From NCBI GenBank assembly GCA_964618075.1, contig CAZTZO010000001.1:1-64000 (forward strand): DNA of 64,000 nucleotides, given 5' to 3'. The position numbers and the translations under genes were made by a program. This DNA is from CAYTMY01 sp964618075 (lineage in GTDB: Bacteria; Bacillota; Clostridia; Eubacteriales; Anaerofustaceae). This document shows, piece by piece, positions 46,801 to 52,992 of the stretch (its first letter is position 1; each line of letters begins with the position of its first letter). The notes below the pieces were generated by a model. That model was not told the DNA's origin. It saw only the letters and a program-made list of their open reading frames with translations, and searched no databases.

Positions 46801-47144
46801 TTTAATAAAACAGCCTGTTCGCTTGAGGTATCACCCTTTTGAATTGATAAATAATAAAGTCTTGAGTTGTAGGAGGTTGCATGTGAAGGCACCTCGCAAT
46901 CCATGCCGGCTACCTTTGACGATATTTCTTCAAGAGTGCCGCTTGATCGCTCATTTGTCAAGGATGACTGCATGGCGGTAAAGATCGTTCTGGCATATTC
47001 CGTATTTTTTTTATATTTTGCATATCGTGAATAACCGATATAACCCGTAACGGAAACACCCAGCAATATCGCCGCTATTGCCAGTACGCCTATCATTTCT
47101 ACAAGCGTGAATCCTCCGTTATGTTTATTTCTCGGTTTTTTCAT
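37812..47144 (-). CDS. Giant prepilin-anchored GLUG-repeat surface protein
   Basis: An uninterrupted ~3110-residue frame. ATG 47144 follows a GTG at 47147; either gives a leader ending KHNGG, cleaved before FTLVEMIGVLAIAAILLGV with Glu5 intact. Residues about 30-190 resemble a pilin head; about 200-480 are beta-rich. From about 500 to 1830 there are about 38 imperfect repeats built on YVGGIVGYN, the GLUG motif known from bacterial surface proteins and adhesins. About 1900-2080 looks like a discoidin (F5/8C) domain (VYMTDGDLNTYYNYK; ESIKVECY). The rest has several Fn3-like segments (YKISWNEVTNALYYDVDIY). No LPxTG motif. First gene of the pilus operon; probably a pilus-borne adhesin in the role PilY1 has elsewhere. 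The adhesin role is inference. Confidence 0.85.
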   Translation of the reverse strand: MKKPRNKHNGGFTLVEMIGVLAIAAILLGVSVTGYIGYSRYAKYKKNTEYARTIFTAMQSSLTNERSSGTLEEISSKVAGMDCEVPSHATSYNSRLYYLSIQKGDTSSEQAVLLKTLLNGYIYDQTVYDASICVEFDPSDGVVYSVFYHDNNEELLYTEANNAININDSDIRGDDNSLRRQLQLGFWSSELSSQIPGKFGKPTLSYLRLDNSDTLDLNWALSSKYSVFTQFLSYNVKLYDTNNTVRMSFQVNTGNGNNTLLSQSSSTLPYIDCPYEAFDENGNKINSGTISLLAYIQPSDVSVHVVLDSIDIAAANINSSDKTYSYSTTSALKIASLCGMDNNLSNAFVYARVQAFGYGYTSSSWKQSSSQHLFMGKDSTTSRYTLQSARHLFNMRFMCEDNDYLSSVNASYVQTTNLTWGNSGGIIAAGKVYNTSGVTNNGTVSNWTNSIKVTNTQQSFPKIDILNSQQTFTASKTGLTISSLILKSDNDRLGLFVQNNGIIRNLTFSNVDVNGNNYVGTVCVLNNGTINNVTVSSGTVKGNNYVGGIMSTSNASILSGLSNAAEVVGNNYVGGILSVVNNDNISLTVSQCTDYGLVHAVSADSSCIGGIIGYCNAYTTLIGCVSSPNYSGSINSAMFMGTYVGGIAGYNEGTITGCYTTGGYVFGNTYVGGIVGYNKSSVLGDEQVMRNKCSVYANSYVGGIAGCNINSELKNWSNEGVISATTKYCGGIVGANGKDINSTSTASKLSNCISNIDTSSIPGETQLNTAKQFSSLCDYVGGIAGYNNGEISASQPTSCNSVAAGRNYVGGIVGYNDSTAIINNYNISNAYISGDVFVGGYIGLNLSDTVFDSAFSCSARYIEGNYFTGGVIGANIIASDSIIIKCNIDNLQGVLQYKNSSQGAFFGGIVGYSAIAASQTDINTLKAFCTGLYNSVDAQTYDTASANVDSLENSSNIASVSSSLIIGDDSDRIIRLKNITGNIYIGGAVGKNNAANNLTVKNITNYTSVNAYASVTATYDSKESQYSYSGGIIGHLPLNSTINHCTNNYSASINTAGTYRGGLCEINEGNVTNCAADSQGSSNVSCTGGLVGINGGNITSCSVTGSVRGLNYIGGLTAYNYGTITDSTISGDIYGYGENVGGVTGYNKGNIDTVTINSSIYGSATKVGSVVGLNEGGTFTGNILMNPTKLISVQGKKYAGGFIGYNTGANTTLVNLTNMAVVSASDGFAGGILGGMDVGSALSATNCVNNGRISADNGLAGGIVPYLSSNSLISDCENNKQVYAPNSLYYDGNTNSYYNGTLVAFNMGTIQDSSISSGDSDYTITGKGYVGGIVGYNGGTIKNITVTGDHTITVQGEDGALYIGGIAGKNDTSAEIIDCKTDADEGTVIIVTGNTNSCYVGGIAGYNNGNVISSTTPSEYTYSTYVPFRAIVSLNEGIAGYLGGIVGYNNNATLSGYSFEGTLNASGEETHAYGGIVGDNVDSTVSYCVVNDKINTFSTSDMNSTSRVATSATISLNNNALSSLGGIVGRNESGSIVEHCTLLKCYIRGDYGYIGGIVGHNYGEISQCKADIAYRPDVPDTDDISSFVNTISNTNNNVKIYMYRGDLGGITGRNERTGSVDNCATGDDWIVTCSRYNDSNNTESTDNTCAGIIGHNSSDNDITYNENYARVYKGNLSGSYFIASGIIGRQENTTSSTWSIDHCTNYASVECSSARAGGIIAQWKYKGGNITNCTNYGEIKSGNANGVGGMVGFAYLVSSNQVLNITDCMNHGVIISTGASTPAGIFGGISKANNSTVNIVNCINTAKVTGGKNPAGIVNSFDNARVNVLRCVNYYRFPSSENGIASTKVSSLKSCVCVPSITNPIGSAYDSNASQNSTQSYFLSDKNATFSQSGEQTSYDVMLSTPTVTTTGGSEANKSNPVYMTDGDLNTYYNYKLGTGSGNVLSLTTNIAANDGIDRTITLKNFKITFFASTESPREYFYKVYYKLKNDDTLYQISTTGYGNNNQWASTGVINSSNGTAINDGYNKTITIDIPASITQTQGAESIKVECYTNGAISQKSNWLCIAETEITGYYTFTSSGQSSNPDTNKQAVPLYKKTDSALTTVNAANYTYSQADEMKLLQYFPNDTLTHKSYSGYKYWYDLNTSVNSFILSRYEEALGNFTYVTISPENGGYKISWNEVTNALYYDVDIYVDNQKLTTIRVDAGVSTYFMPEASMIGKNAYATVNAYNGATTPQKKSKDSATIKLKASLPEPVVVYELEIENNSLVYYCRLMNVDEYRNIAITQGYDVDAFLENIIITAKLDNTSATPFNALDARVKINNMSGSGSNAVVLEAIADPKSETENTDIANYIQSSRYSVQTAAYSINTIKNTRTIECTNINETAFTGLSPESLQYKIMLRNFKTQAIYRLEFVVNREVAGITIPVVISSSENRMSANGDYYLTGLNDIIPSEPYTVRGYTWKTQSNGLIFGHVVAENITANALLSLNDGYRNTDVITNGVLNSGYSVAINKDGTYNVYYSTAIDCVDKNIGFVNIFYTSGKTVPQRAASPVLSKTYTDNTGSYTFNWTADGTTANDTFKVTLEGTKADNSVVTISKQDVTGYSYTADISTWEYKSVKLSVTRQGIADINGYTTYLGNTGEENYSIPLYLPTIFKPTVFIGSDKNTLTYDISWNNPNSQLALNDIEGYSVMLVDSSNVSHDIADISGSTSTSANVDLESYSGQNVNIYIIARVKSTHTNYTNDSRQNDNETAQLTVSQRLPLSSPVYSLSKDYSSILSVSEFLQGVKLTLINSITIQGSYAMQAAVCNVSSTSDGKLPQSNNRLHDFAVDATTPSTLTMTSDPANSLLKATYDFNTGMQREYAAQYLWFRVRAIPTSGISSIWSPWQVKRLPQVRYDSTDLSNAYNIQDLKVYPDESTMPADMITVRSNTITFTWDEYADKYVINVSSPLSISSSQTRTTQTLVITRTGGEGTSLSPYTYEIKDESANVLPLDPINAQTGLLSYMWNGYLKNYILQIPVTGGTYNYKINTHLNIQSVKVNDQTTVSVVLPDFDEYAAGSTPYTLPIHNTYSISLTAQSASGKYVDSDEAFIYQNYNSVTQAYEWTTVKPN

Positions 47145-47197
47145 CACAATGTGTCCGAATCATACAAATTTATATAAATAATGTTTATACATGTAAT

Positions 47198-47226
47198 ATT
47201 TTAGCATTATTCGAACATAAATTCAA
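47198..47226 (-). promoter_or_regulatory. sigma-A promoter of the pilus operon
   Basis: On the minus strand TTGAAT and TAAAAT are 17 bp apart, placing the transcript start about 45 nt before the giant prepilin gene. The leader has no strong ribosome site, which may keep expression of this very large protein low. Confidence 0.65.
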
Positions 47227-47361
47227 CTACAGAGGGGAAATAAAGGATATATTTTCTTACTTTTTACGAATATTTTTACTTTTTAAATGTACAATCGTGA
47301 CACACAACACCAAAGGCTTTCTAATAAAAAGATTGTTGTTTTGCATGTATATTTCTTTTTA

Positions 47362-48045
47362 TTATAGTTCATTATCACAGATAAGCTTAAACTTGTTTTT
47401 CTTGAAACTCAAAATACCCTCCTTTTGCAATTTGGACAATTCATTGGATAAAGCGCTTCTGTCAACGCAAAGATAGTCAGCCATTTGCTGTCTGTCGAAA
47501 GGTATCGTAAATCTGTTTGAGCCAGAACGCAGAGCTTCATTTGAGAGATATTCCAACAGCTTTTCTCTGGTCGTCCTTTGCGCCATACAATCAAGCTTTC
47601 TCGTCAACTGAAGGTTCTTATCGGCAATTTCTTCTAAGAGATTACGAATCAGACGTTCATGGAACTTGCAGGCAGAAGAACAAACGGACATTACTTTACC
47701 AATATCCAAAAATAATATTTCACTATCCTCAAGTGCCGAAACGCTTACTTCTATCGCCTGAATGCTATTTATGCTATGTGTCTGTGCAAAAAGCTGACCT
47801 TGTGATACCTCTGATATAATACTTCTGTTCCCCCAAAAATCTTCTTTAAATATAAGAATGCTTCCCGAAAGGACAACGCCCATTGATACATTTTTATCTC
47901 CGCACTTATAAATAAATTCTCCTTTTTTAAAAGCACTTTTTTGAGCGGACAAGCATTTCATCATCGACTCAATTTCATCTGTTTTGATATATTTAAAAAG
48001 AGAGGTTTTTTCCAAGAAACAATAATCTAATTGCATTTTTCTCAT
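47362..48045 (-). CDS. Crp/Fnr-family transcriptional regulator
   Basis: A 227-residue regulator with an N-terminal cyclic-nucleotide-type beta roll (FKKGEFIYKCGDKNVSMGVVLSGSI, about residues 35-65), a dimerisation helix and a C-terminal winged helix (DRQQMADYLCVDRSALSNELSKLQKEGIL, about 175-203). The Cys arrangement does not match the FNR iron-sulfur motif, and the phosphate-binding residues of cAMP receptors are not clear, so the signal is unknown. It is divergent from an iron-sulfur protein gene and just upstream of, and co-directional with, the pilus operon, which has its own promoter. A perfect palindrome lies at its start. Confidence 0.88.
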   Translation of the reverse strand: MRKMQLDYCFLEKTSLFKYIKTDEIESMMKCLSAQKSAFKKGEFIYKCGDKNVSMGVVLSGSILIFKEDFWGNRSIISEVSQGQLFAQTHSINSIQAIEVSVSALEDSEILFLDIGKVMSVCSSACKFHERLIRNLLEEIADKNLQLTRKLDCMAQRTTREKLLEYLSNEALRSGSNRFTIPFDRQQMADYLCVDRSALSNELSKLQKEGILSFKKNKFKLICDNEL

Positions 48046-48049
48046 TTCT

Positions 48050-48063
48050 GTTGTATATACAAC
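48050..48063. promoter_or_regulatory. Palindromic operator candidate
   Basis: GTTGTATATACAAC is a perfect 14-bp palindrome immediately upstream of the Crp/Fnr-type gene, in the divergent region shared with the iron-sulfur protein gene. It is a candidate autoregulatory site, although it does not match the usual TGTGA-N6-TCACA consensus. Confidence 0.4.
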
Positions 48064-48178
48064 TGAATTTTTTCTTTCAGTTTATTAAAATACATATATA
48101 AAGTCAAGTACTACTTCTTAGACTTAAATATATAATGTTTGTGATAATTTAAATCATTAAAGCAGAACGGAGGAAAAA

Positions 48179-48895
48179 ATGAAAAGAAAAATAATCAGTA
48201 TAGACGAAAAAAAATGCAACGGGTGCGCTTTGTGCGTAAATGCTTGTCATGAAGGCGCCATAGGTATTGTAAACGGAAAAGCCAAATTGCTGCGCGATGA
48301 TTACTGCGACGGGTTGGGAGACTGCTTACCGGCATGTCCGATGAATGCAATCAGCTTTGTTACACGACAGGCTTCTTCTTATGATGAAAAAGCAGTAGCT
48401 GAGCATAAACAAGCAATGAAAGAGAAAAAACAAGAAGGTGATGAACCTTTGGCATGCGGCTGCCCCGGAACGCACGCCAAAATTATAGAACACGCAAAAG
48501 ATGACTGCAAATGCGAAAATACATTTGTCGAGTCTAAGCTATCACAATGGCCCGTACAAATAAAGCTTGTAGCGCCAAACGCTAAATATTTTGATTCGGC
48601 TCAATTGCTTATCGCTGCTGACTGCAGCGCATATGCTTACGGTAATTTCCATAATGATTTTATCCGTGATCATATTACTCTTATCGGCTGCCCTAAGCTT
48701 GATGACATTGATTATTCAGATAAGCTGACAGATATCCTGTCAAACAACGATATTAAAAGCATAACCATCGTGCGTATGGAGGTACCTTGTTGTTCAGGAT
48801 TGGAGCATGCCGTACAAACCGCAATAAATAACAGCAAGAAAAATATAACGTGTAAAACTATAGTGATAACAACTGACGGCAAAATTTCACAATAA
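48179..48895 (+). CDS. 4Fe-4S cluster protein, ferredoxin-like
   Basis: A 238-residue protein with an N-terminal two-cluster ferredoxin domain: CNGCALCVNACHEGAI (about residues 14-29) and a second set CDGLGDCLPACPMNAI (about 46-61) with an unusual spacing of the first two Cys. More cysteines follow in ACGCPG (about 97) and CKCENT, then a C-terminal alpha-beta domain ending in EVPCCSGLEHAV. Similar genes in Clostridia accompany Crp/Fnr regulators and redox stress genes, but the reaction is unknown. An AACGGAGG site precedes the ATG. It is divergent from the regulator. Confidence 0.75.
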   Translation: MKRKIISIDEKKCNGCALCVNACHEGAIGIVNGKAKLLRDDYCDGLGDCLPACPMNAISFVTRQASSYDEKAVAEHKQAMKEKKQEGDEPLACGCPGTHAKIIEHAKDDCKCENTFVESKLSQWPVQIKLVAPNAKYFDSAQLLIAADCSAYAYGNFHNDFIRDHITLIGCPKLDDIDYSDKLTDILSNNDIKSITIVRMEVPCCSGLEHAVQTAINNSKKNITCKTIVITTDGKISQ

Positions 48896-48940
48896 TAAAA
48901 TGCTTTTTACACATACCTATGAAAATCGGAGGGTAGAAAA

Positions 48941-49225
48941 ATGGTATTCTCAGGATGTCAAAGTAAATCAAAAGAAATATCTATTATGACAAAAATATGT
49001 CCGCGTTGTGGTCATGAGATAGAGATGTTTTCGATAGATACACAAGCGGAATGTGAAAATTGCGGTTTTACCGTGTACAACGATTCTCTGAGCTGTGTAC
49101 AGTGGTGTAAATACGCAAAACAATGCGTCGGAGAAAAAGTATATGAACAAATGATGAAGATCGCCGAAGAGCAAAAGAAGCAAGCAAAACAAAAAAATAA
49201 TGAGAATTTACAACGCTGTCAATGA
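48941..49225 (+). CDS. Small zinc-ribbon protein
   Basis: A 94-residue protein with a zinc-ribbon formed by CPRCGHE and CENCG (about residues 20-45), then CVQWCKYAKQCVG, and a Lys-rich C-terminal helix. GGAGGG lies 7 nt before the ATG. It follows the iron-sulfur protein by 45 bp on the same strand and is probably co-transcribed with it. The function is not known; the extra Cys set suggests metal or redox handling. A second possible start is MTKICPRC at 48986. Confidence 0.7.
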   Translation: MVFSGCQSKSKEISIMTKICPRCGHEIEMFSIDTQAECENCGFTVYNDSLSCVQWCKYAKQCVGEKVYEQMMKIAEEQKKQAKQKNNENLQRCQ

Positions 49226-49244
49226 ATCAACTATTCGTTTAATT

Positions 49245-49281
49245 AAAAAAGTCCTCCTTCTTATTTTTAGGAGGACTTTTC
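49245..49281. terminator. Bidirectional terminator
   Basis: AAAAGTCCTCC pairs with GGAGGACTTTT around a 12-nt loop, with A and T runs on either side, between the convergent zinc-ribbon and thioredoxin genes. Confidence 0.88.
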
Positions 49282-49309
49282 ATTTGTCAGTATTTTAAAA
49301 GCAAGCAAT

Positions 49310-49639
49310 TTATAAAAGTGTCTTTATCATGCTTTCAAGTGCTGCTTTACCTACGCTACCTACCTGCTGAGCAGCTATTTGAGCGTTTTTGAAGAAAATA
49401 AAGGTAGGAATACTCATTACTCTGTAATTTGCAGCAAGCTCAGATTGTTCGTCTATGTTTATTTTTGCGAATTTCATCTTACCCGCATACTGCTCTGCCA
49501 GCTCGTCCACTACAGGAGACATTGCCCTGCAAGGGCCGCACCATTCCGCCCAAAAATCCACCATTACCGGCACATCGCTTTTTATTACTTCCTGTTCAAA
49601 GTTCGATGATGTAAGTATTATTATTTTTTTATCAGCCAT
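49310..49639 (-). CDS. trxA: Thioredoxin
   Basis: A 109-residue classical thioredoxin starting at ATG 49639 (MADKKIIILTSSNFEQEV) after CGGAGGG; the longer frame has no ribosome site. The active site WAEWCGPCRAMSP is at about residues 27-39 and the cis-Pro is in VMSIPTFIFF. It reduces protein disulfides with electrons from thioredoxin reductase. A single-gene unit with its own promoter. Confidence 0.96.
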   Translation of the reverse strand: MADKKIIILTSSNFEQEVIKSDVPVMVDFWAEWCGPCRAMSPVVDELAEQYAGKMKFAKINIDEQSELAANYRVMSIPTFIFFKNAQIAAQQVGSVGKAALESMIKTLL

Positions 49640-49667
49640 TATTCCCTCCGATAACAATATTAATGTT

Positions 49668-49697
49668 ATTATAGCATCATTTACGATAATTATCCAA
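49668..49697 (-). promoter_or_regulatory. sigma-A promoter of trxA
   Basis: On the minus strand TTGGAT and TATAAT are 18 bp apart, about 30 bp before the trxA start. Confidence 0.65.
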
Positions 49698-49808
49698 TAC
49701 AAGATAAATATTATATAAGTAATTACATTTTTTCATCTTTTAAAAAAAGGATAAAGGTGGTATTCTGTAATTCGGTTAATTTACATTTATTGTATTGAGA
49801 GGTTTAAA

Positions 49809-50903
49809 ATGAAAATCGGAATCGTCGGACTTCCTAACGTAGGGAAAAGCACAATATTCAACGCGTTGACAAAGGCTTCTGTAGAAGCGGAAAATTACCC
49901 CTTTTGCACAATAGACCCAAATGTCGGTGTAGTCGGCGTTCCTGACGAAAGATTAGACGTACTCAGTAAAATGTACAACACACTTAAGGAAGTTCCCACA
50001 ACTGTTGAATTTGTCGATATAGCAGGGCTTGTAAAAAATGCAGGTAAAGGCGAAGGACTTGGAAACAGGTTTTTATCACATATAAGAAACGTCAATGCAA
50101 TACTTGAGATTGTTCGCTGTTTTGAAGACGATAATATAACCCATGTCGACGGCAGTATTGACCCTGTACGCGACGTGGAAACCATTAATTATGAGCTTAT
50201 ATTTTCAGATATCGAGGTTATTGAAAAAAGAATATCAGGAGTTCAGAAAACAGCGCAGCACGGCAATAAAGACGACAAGGCTGTATACGAAGTACTTATC
50301 AAAGCAAAGAAAATGCTTGAAGAAGGCAAATTTATTGATTTGGAAGAATTCAACAAGGATGAAAGAGCTATTTTGCTGGCGCAGGATCTTTTAACTACAA
50401 AAAAAATAATGTATGCGGCGAATGTTTCGGAGGAAGACGCTTCGAAGGGTAATCAATATACCAAGGCTTTGGAGGAATACTTAAAAAAGAATTATCCCAC
50501 ATCGGAAATGATAATATTATCTGCAAAGATCGAATCTGAGATAGCTCAATTAGACGATGAGGAAAAGGAAATGTTCTTTTCGGAGCTGGGACTTGATATG
50601 TCGGGTATCGACAAGGTTATTAAATGCGGATACAAGCTATTAGACTTGATAGTGTACTTTACAGCCGGTAAAAAGGAATGCAAAGCGTGGCAAATTGAGC
50701 GCGGCACAAAAGCGCCTCAGGCCGCCGGAAAAATACACAGCGACTTTGAAAAAGGCTTCATTAGGGCTGAGGTCACCAAGTATGAAAATCTCATATCCGC
50801 CGGAAGCGAAGTTAAAGCAAAAGAGCTTGCCTACACAAGAATAGAAGGAAAAGATTATATTATACAAGACGGCGACGTCGTTTATTTCAGATTTAATGTG
50901 TAA
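49809..50903 (+). CDS. ychF: Ribosome-binding ATPase YchF
   Basis: A 364-residue Obg-related P-loop protein. The G1 motif GLPNVGKSTIFNALT (about residues 6-20), the YPFCTIDPNVGVV switch region, DIAGLVKNAGKGEGLGN and the C-terminal TGS domain (IHSDFEKGFIRAEV) are clear. The NxxE motif in place of NKxD (AANVSEED, about 212) accounts for the ATP preference of this family. It binds ribosomes and the proteasome-like machinery in studied species. GAGAGG precedes the ATG. Confidence 0.97.
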   Translation: MKIGIVGLPNVGKSTIFNALTKASVEAENYPFCTIDPNVGVVGVPDERLDVLSKMYNTLKEVPTTVEFVDIAGLVKNAGKGEGLGNRFLSHIRNVNAILEIVRCFEDDNITHVDGSIDPVRDVETINYELIFSDIEVIEKRISGVQKTAQHGNKDDKAVYEVLIKAKKMLEEGKFIDLEEFNKDERAILLAQDLLTTKKIMYAANVSEEDASKGNQYTKALEEYLKKNYPTSEMIILSAKIESEIAQLDDEEKEMFFSELGLDMSGIDKVIKCGYKLLDLIVYFTAGKKECKAWQIERGTKAPQAAGKIHSDFEKGFIRAEVTKYENLISAGSEVKAKELAYTRIEGKDYIIQDGDVVYFRFNV

Positions 50904-50918
50904 AATAAAGCTTTTTCA

Positions 50919-51647
50919 TTAAATATCAAGCGAAGCAAACACTTGCCCTATAGGCTTGTTTATAATCAAATCAGCCCTATTATCATACGGAGTAGATGAT
51001 TTATTTATAAGGATAAGCTTATTGCCTCTGTAATAATTTATAAGACCCGCTGCCGGATATACGTTTAATGAAGTCCCGCCCACTATCAACACATCCGCTT
51101 CTTTTATAAATCGTACAGATTTCTCCAGAATATCAGAATTAAGAGACTCCTGATATAAAACGACGTCAGGCTTTATCAGAGCGCCACATGTACATTTGGG
51201 TACAGGCTTGTTTTGTGAAATATAATTTACGTCATACGATTTGTGGCATTTCGTACAATAGTTTCTGTACACATTGCCATGCAGCTCCAAAACATTTTTG
51301 CTTCCGGCTAAAGTGTGCAGATTATCGATGTTTTGCGTAACGATAGCCTTGAGCTTGCCCTTTTGTTCGAGCTTAGCTAAAGCAATATGCGCTATATTCG
51401 GTTTAACGTCACTGTAAAGCATTTTATTGCGGTAAAATCTGTAAAATTCATCTGTATTGTTATAAAAAAAATCATGACTTAGTATTGTTTCGGGAGGATA
51501 GTCATATTGCTGATTGTACAACCCGTCGACGCTGCGAAAATCAGGTATGCCGCTTTCCGTAGATACACCTGCTCCCCCGAAGAACACAATATTATCACTG
51601 TCGTTTATTATTTTCTTTAGTTTGTCTATTTGTTGTTCATCGTCCAT
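50919..51647 (-). CDS. cobB: Sirtuin NAD-dependent protein deacylase
   Basis: Removes acyl groups from lysines using NAD. Start at ATG 51647 (MDDEQQIDKLKKI) after GGAGTG; the longer frame has no ribosome site. The 242 residues include GGAGVSTESGIPDFRS (about 23-38), TQNIDNLHTLAG (about 103), the catalytic His in LELHGN, the four zinc cysteines in CTKCHKSYDV and KCTCGAL, and the GGTSLNVYPAA and LINKSS NAD-binding strands. It converges on ychF with 15 bp between stops. Confidence 0.95.
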   Translation of the reverse strand: MDDEQQIDKLKKIINDSDNIVFFGGAGVSTESGIPDFRSVDGLYNQQYDYPPETILSHDFFYNNTDEFYRFYRNKMLYSDVKPNIAHIALAKLEQKGKLKAIVTQNIDNLHTLAGSKNVLELHGNVYRNYCTKCHKSYDVNYISQNKPVPKCTCGALIKPDVVLYQESLNSDILEKSVRFIKEADVLIVGGTSLNVYPAAGLINYYRGNKLILINKSSTPYDNRADLIINKPIGQVFASLDI

Positions 51648-51732
51648 TTTTCGCACTCCGTTTTGTTTTTTTATATTATAACACAAATAATTATTTTAGT
51701 ACTTACATACCTCTTAAAATCCAAATATCTGC

Positions 51733-51738
51733 TATAAT
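51733..51738 (+). promoter_or_regulatory. TATAAT box directly before yigZ start
   Basis: A perfect TATAAT ends 7 bp before the yigZ ATG, so transcription should begin at or next to the start codon. No clear -35 is seen 17 bp upstream. Confidence 0.4.
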
Positions 51739-51744
51739 GAATTC

Positions 51745-52368
51745 ATGGGTGGATTTAACAGTGTTCTTAACCCCGGCAAGAATATACTTATCATCAAAAA
51801 ATCGGAATTTATAGCGCAAATATTCGGCGTTTCATGCGAAGATGAAATTGACATGATACTAAATAGAATCAGAAAAGAGCACTATAAAGCGACGCATATT
51901 TGTTATGCTTATATATTAGGCATAAATAATGAAAAAAAGAAATATTTTGACGATAACGAGCCTAACGGAACCGCAGGAAAACCTATACTGAGCGTTCTTG
52001 AAAAGAACAATTTAACTTATGTCATTGCCGTTGTGATAAGATACTTCGGAGGTATCAAGCTGGGCGCTTCAAACCTTACCAGAGCCTATGCAAATGCTGT
52101 CAATGACTGCCTTGACAAAACAGATATCATAAGAAAAGAAGAATGCTCTGAAATACTTTGTCGCTGCGAGTATAATCTTTATGGGAAGCTACAAGCCTTT
52201 TTTAAAGAAAACAACTGTGTGATGGCTGATTCCGTGTTTAAGGAGAAAACCGAAATAACTCTGTTCGTGCCAACAGAGAAATGCGGTTATATATTAGACT
52301 GTATTAAAGATATAAGTAACGGTAAGTGCGATGTTTACATAGGTAAGACAAAATATATAACAATATAA
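51745..52368 (+). CDS. YigZ/IMPACT family protein (UPF0029)
   Basis: A 207-residue protein with the IMPACT N-terminal domain: IKKSEFIAQIFGV, HYKATHICYAYILG, DDNEPNGTAGKPIL, VIAVVIRYFGGIKLGASNLTRAY; then a DUF1949-type C-terminal domain. The family occurs from bacteria to man; its molecular role in bacteria is not settled. No Shine-Dalgarno sequence is present and a -10 box ends 7 bp before the ATG, so the mRNA may be leaderless. It may be co-transcribed with ruvAB 19 bp downstream. Confidence 0.9.
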   Translation: MGGFNSVLNPGKNILIIKKSEFIAQIFGVSCEDEIDMILNRIRKEHYKATHICYAYILGINNEKKKYFDDNEPNGTAGKPILSVLEKNNLTYVIAVVIRYFGGIKLGASNLTRAYANAVNDCLDKTDIIRKEECSEILCRCEYNLYGKLQAFFKENNCVMADSVFKEKTEITLFVPTEKCGYILDCIKDISNGKCDVYIGKTKYITI

Positions 52369-52387
52369 CATAACGGAGTTAATATTC

Positions 52388-52984
52388 ATGATAGACTCAA
52401 TAACCGGAAATATAGATTCTTCAACAGATAAAGAAGCCGTAATTATATGCAATTCGATCGGTTATAAATTAAGCTGCTCGTATACGACTATCAGGGAATT
52501 AAACGCAAACAAAAACGACATAAAGGTTTATACGTATATGTCTGTGCGTGAAAATGCCATAGAGCTTTTCGGGTTTTATACACATTCAGAAAGAGATATG
52601 TTCCTTAAGCTTATCAATGTATCTAAAGTAGGGCCAAAGCTTGCTTTAAGTCTTTTATCTTTTTATTCTTCGGCAGAAATAATAATTATGATAGCCTCCG
52701 GCGACGCTGCGGGGCTCTCCAAGGCACCGGGAGTAGGCAAAAAGCTTGCTGAAAATATAGTCGTAAACTTAAAGGATAAATTTAGCGATGACGACATCGA
52801 CGAAAACAACCGTATCGCCGGTATGATAGATGATTCCGTACAACCAAAGGACGAGGCAGTGCTCGCTTTGTGTTCTCTCGGATTTGACAGGACATATGCG
52901 ATAAAACTGATAAAGGGTATTGATTCCGAAAATATGAGCGTAGAGGAAATAATTTCGTCAGCGCTGGTTACTGCGGGGAAATAG
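52388..52984 (+). CDS. ruvA: Holliday junction branch-migration protein RuvA
   Basis: A 198-residue protein with the N-terminal OB fold ([16 protein letters not shown]), the two helix-hairpin-helix motifs in the middle domain ([16 protein letters not shown] and [22 protein letters not shown]) and a C-terminal domain III ([21 protein letters not shown]) that contacts RuvB. RuvA tetramers hold the four-way junction for RuvB. CGGAG precedes the ATG; ruvB follows after 8 bp. No ruvC is adjacent. Confidence 0.97.
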   Translation: MIDSITGNIDSSTDKEAVIICNSIGYKLSCSYTTIRELNANKNDIKVYTYMSVRENAIELFGFYTHSERDMFLKLINVSKVGPKLALSLLSFYSSAEIIIMIASGDAAGLSKAPGVGKKLAENIVVNLKDKFSDDDIDENNRIAGMIDDSVQPKDEAVLALCSLGFDRTYAIKLIKGIDSENMSVEEIISSALVTAGK

Positions 52985-52992
52985 GTCAAAAA

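Noticed and set aside
38509..46981. Several plus-strand ORFs of 60-130 codons inside the giant prepilin gene
   Set aside because: They are antisense shadows of a repetitive gene, lack ribosome sites and resemble no protein family.
48143..48157. TGAT-N7-ATCA as an FNR box
   Set aside because: FNR boxes have a 4-base spacer; the longer spacing and A+T-rich context make a chance match likely.
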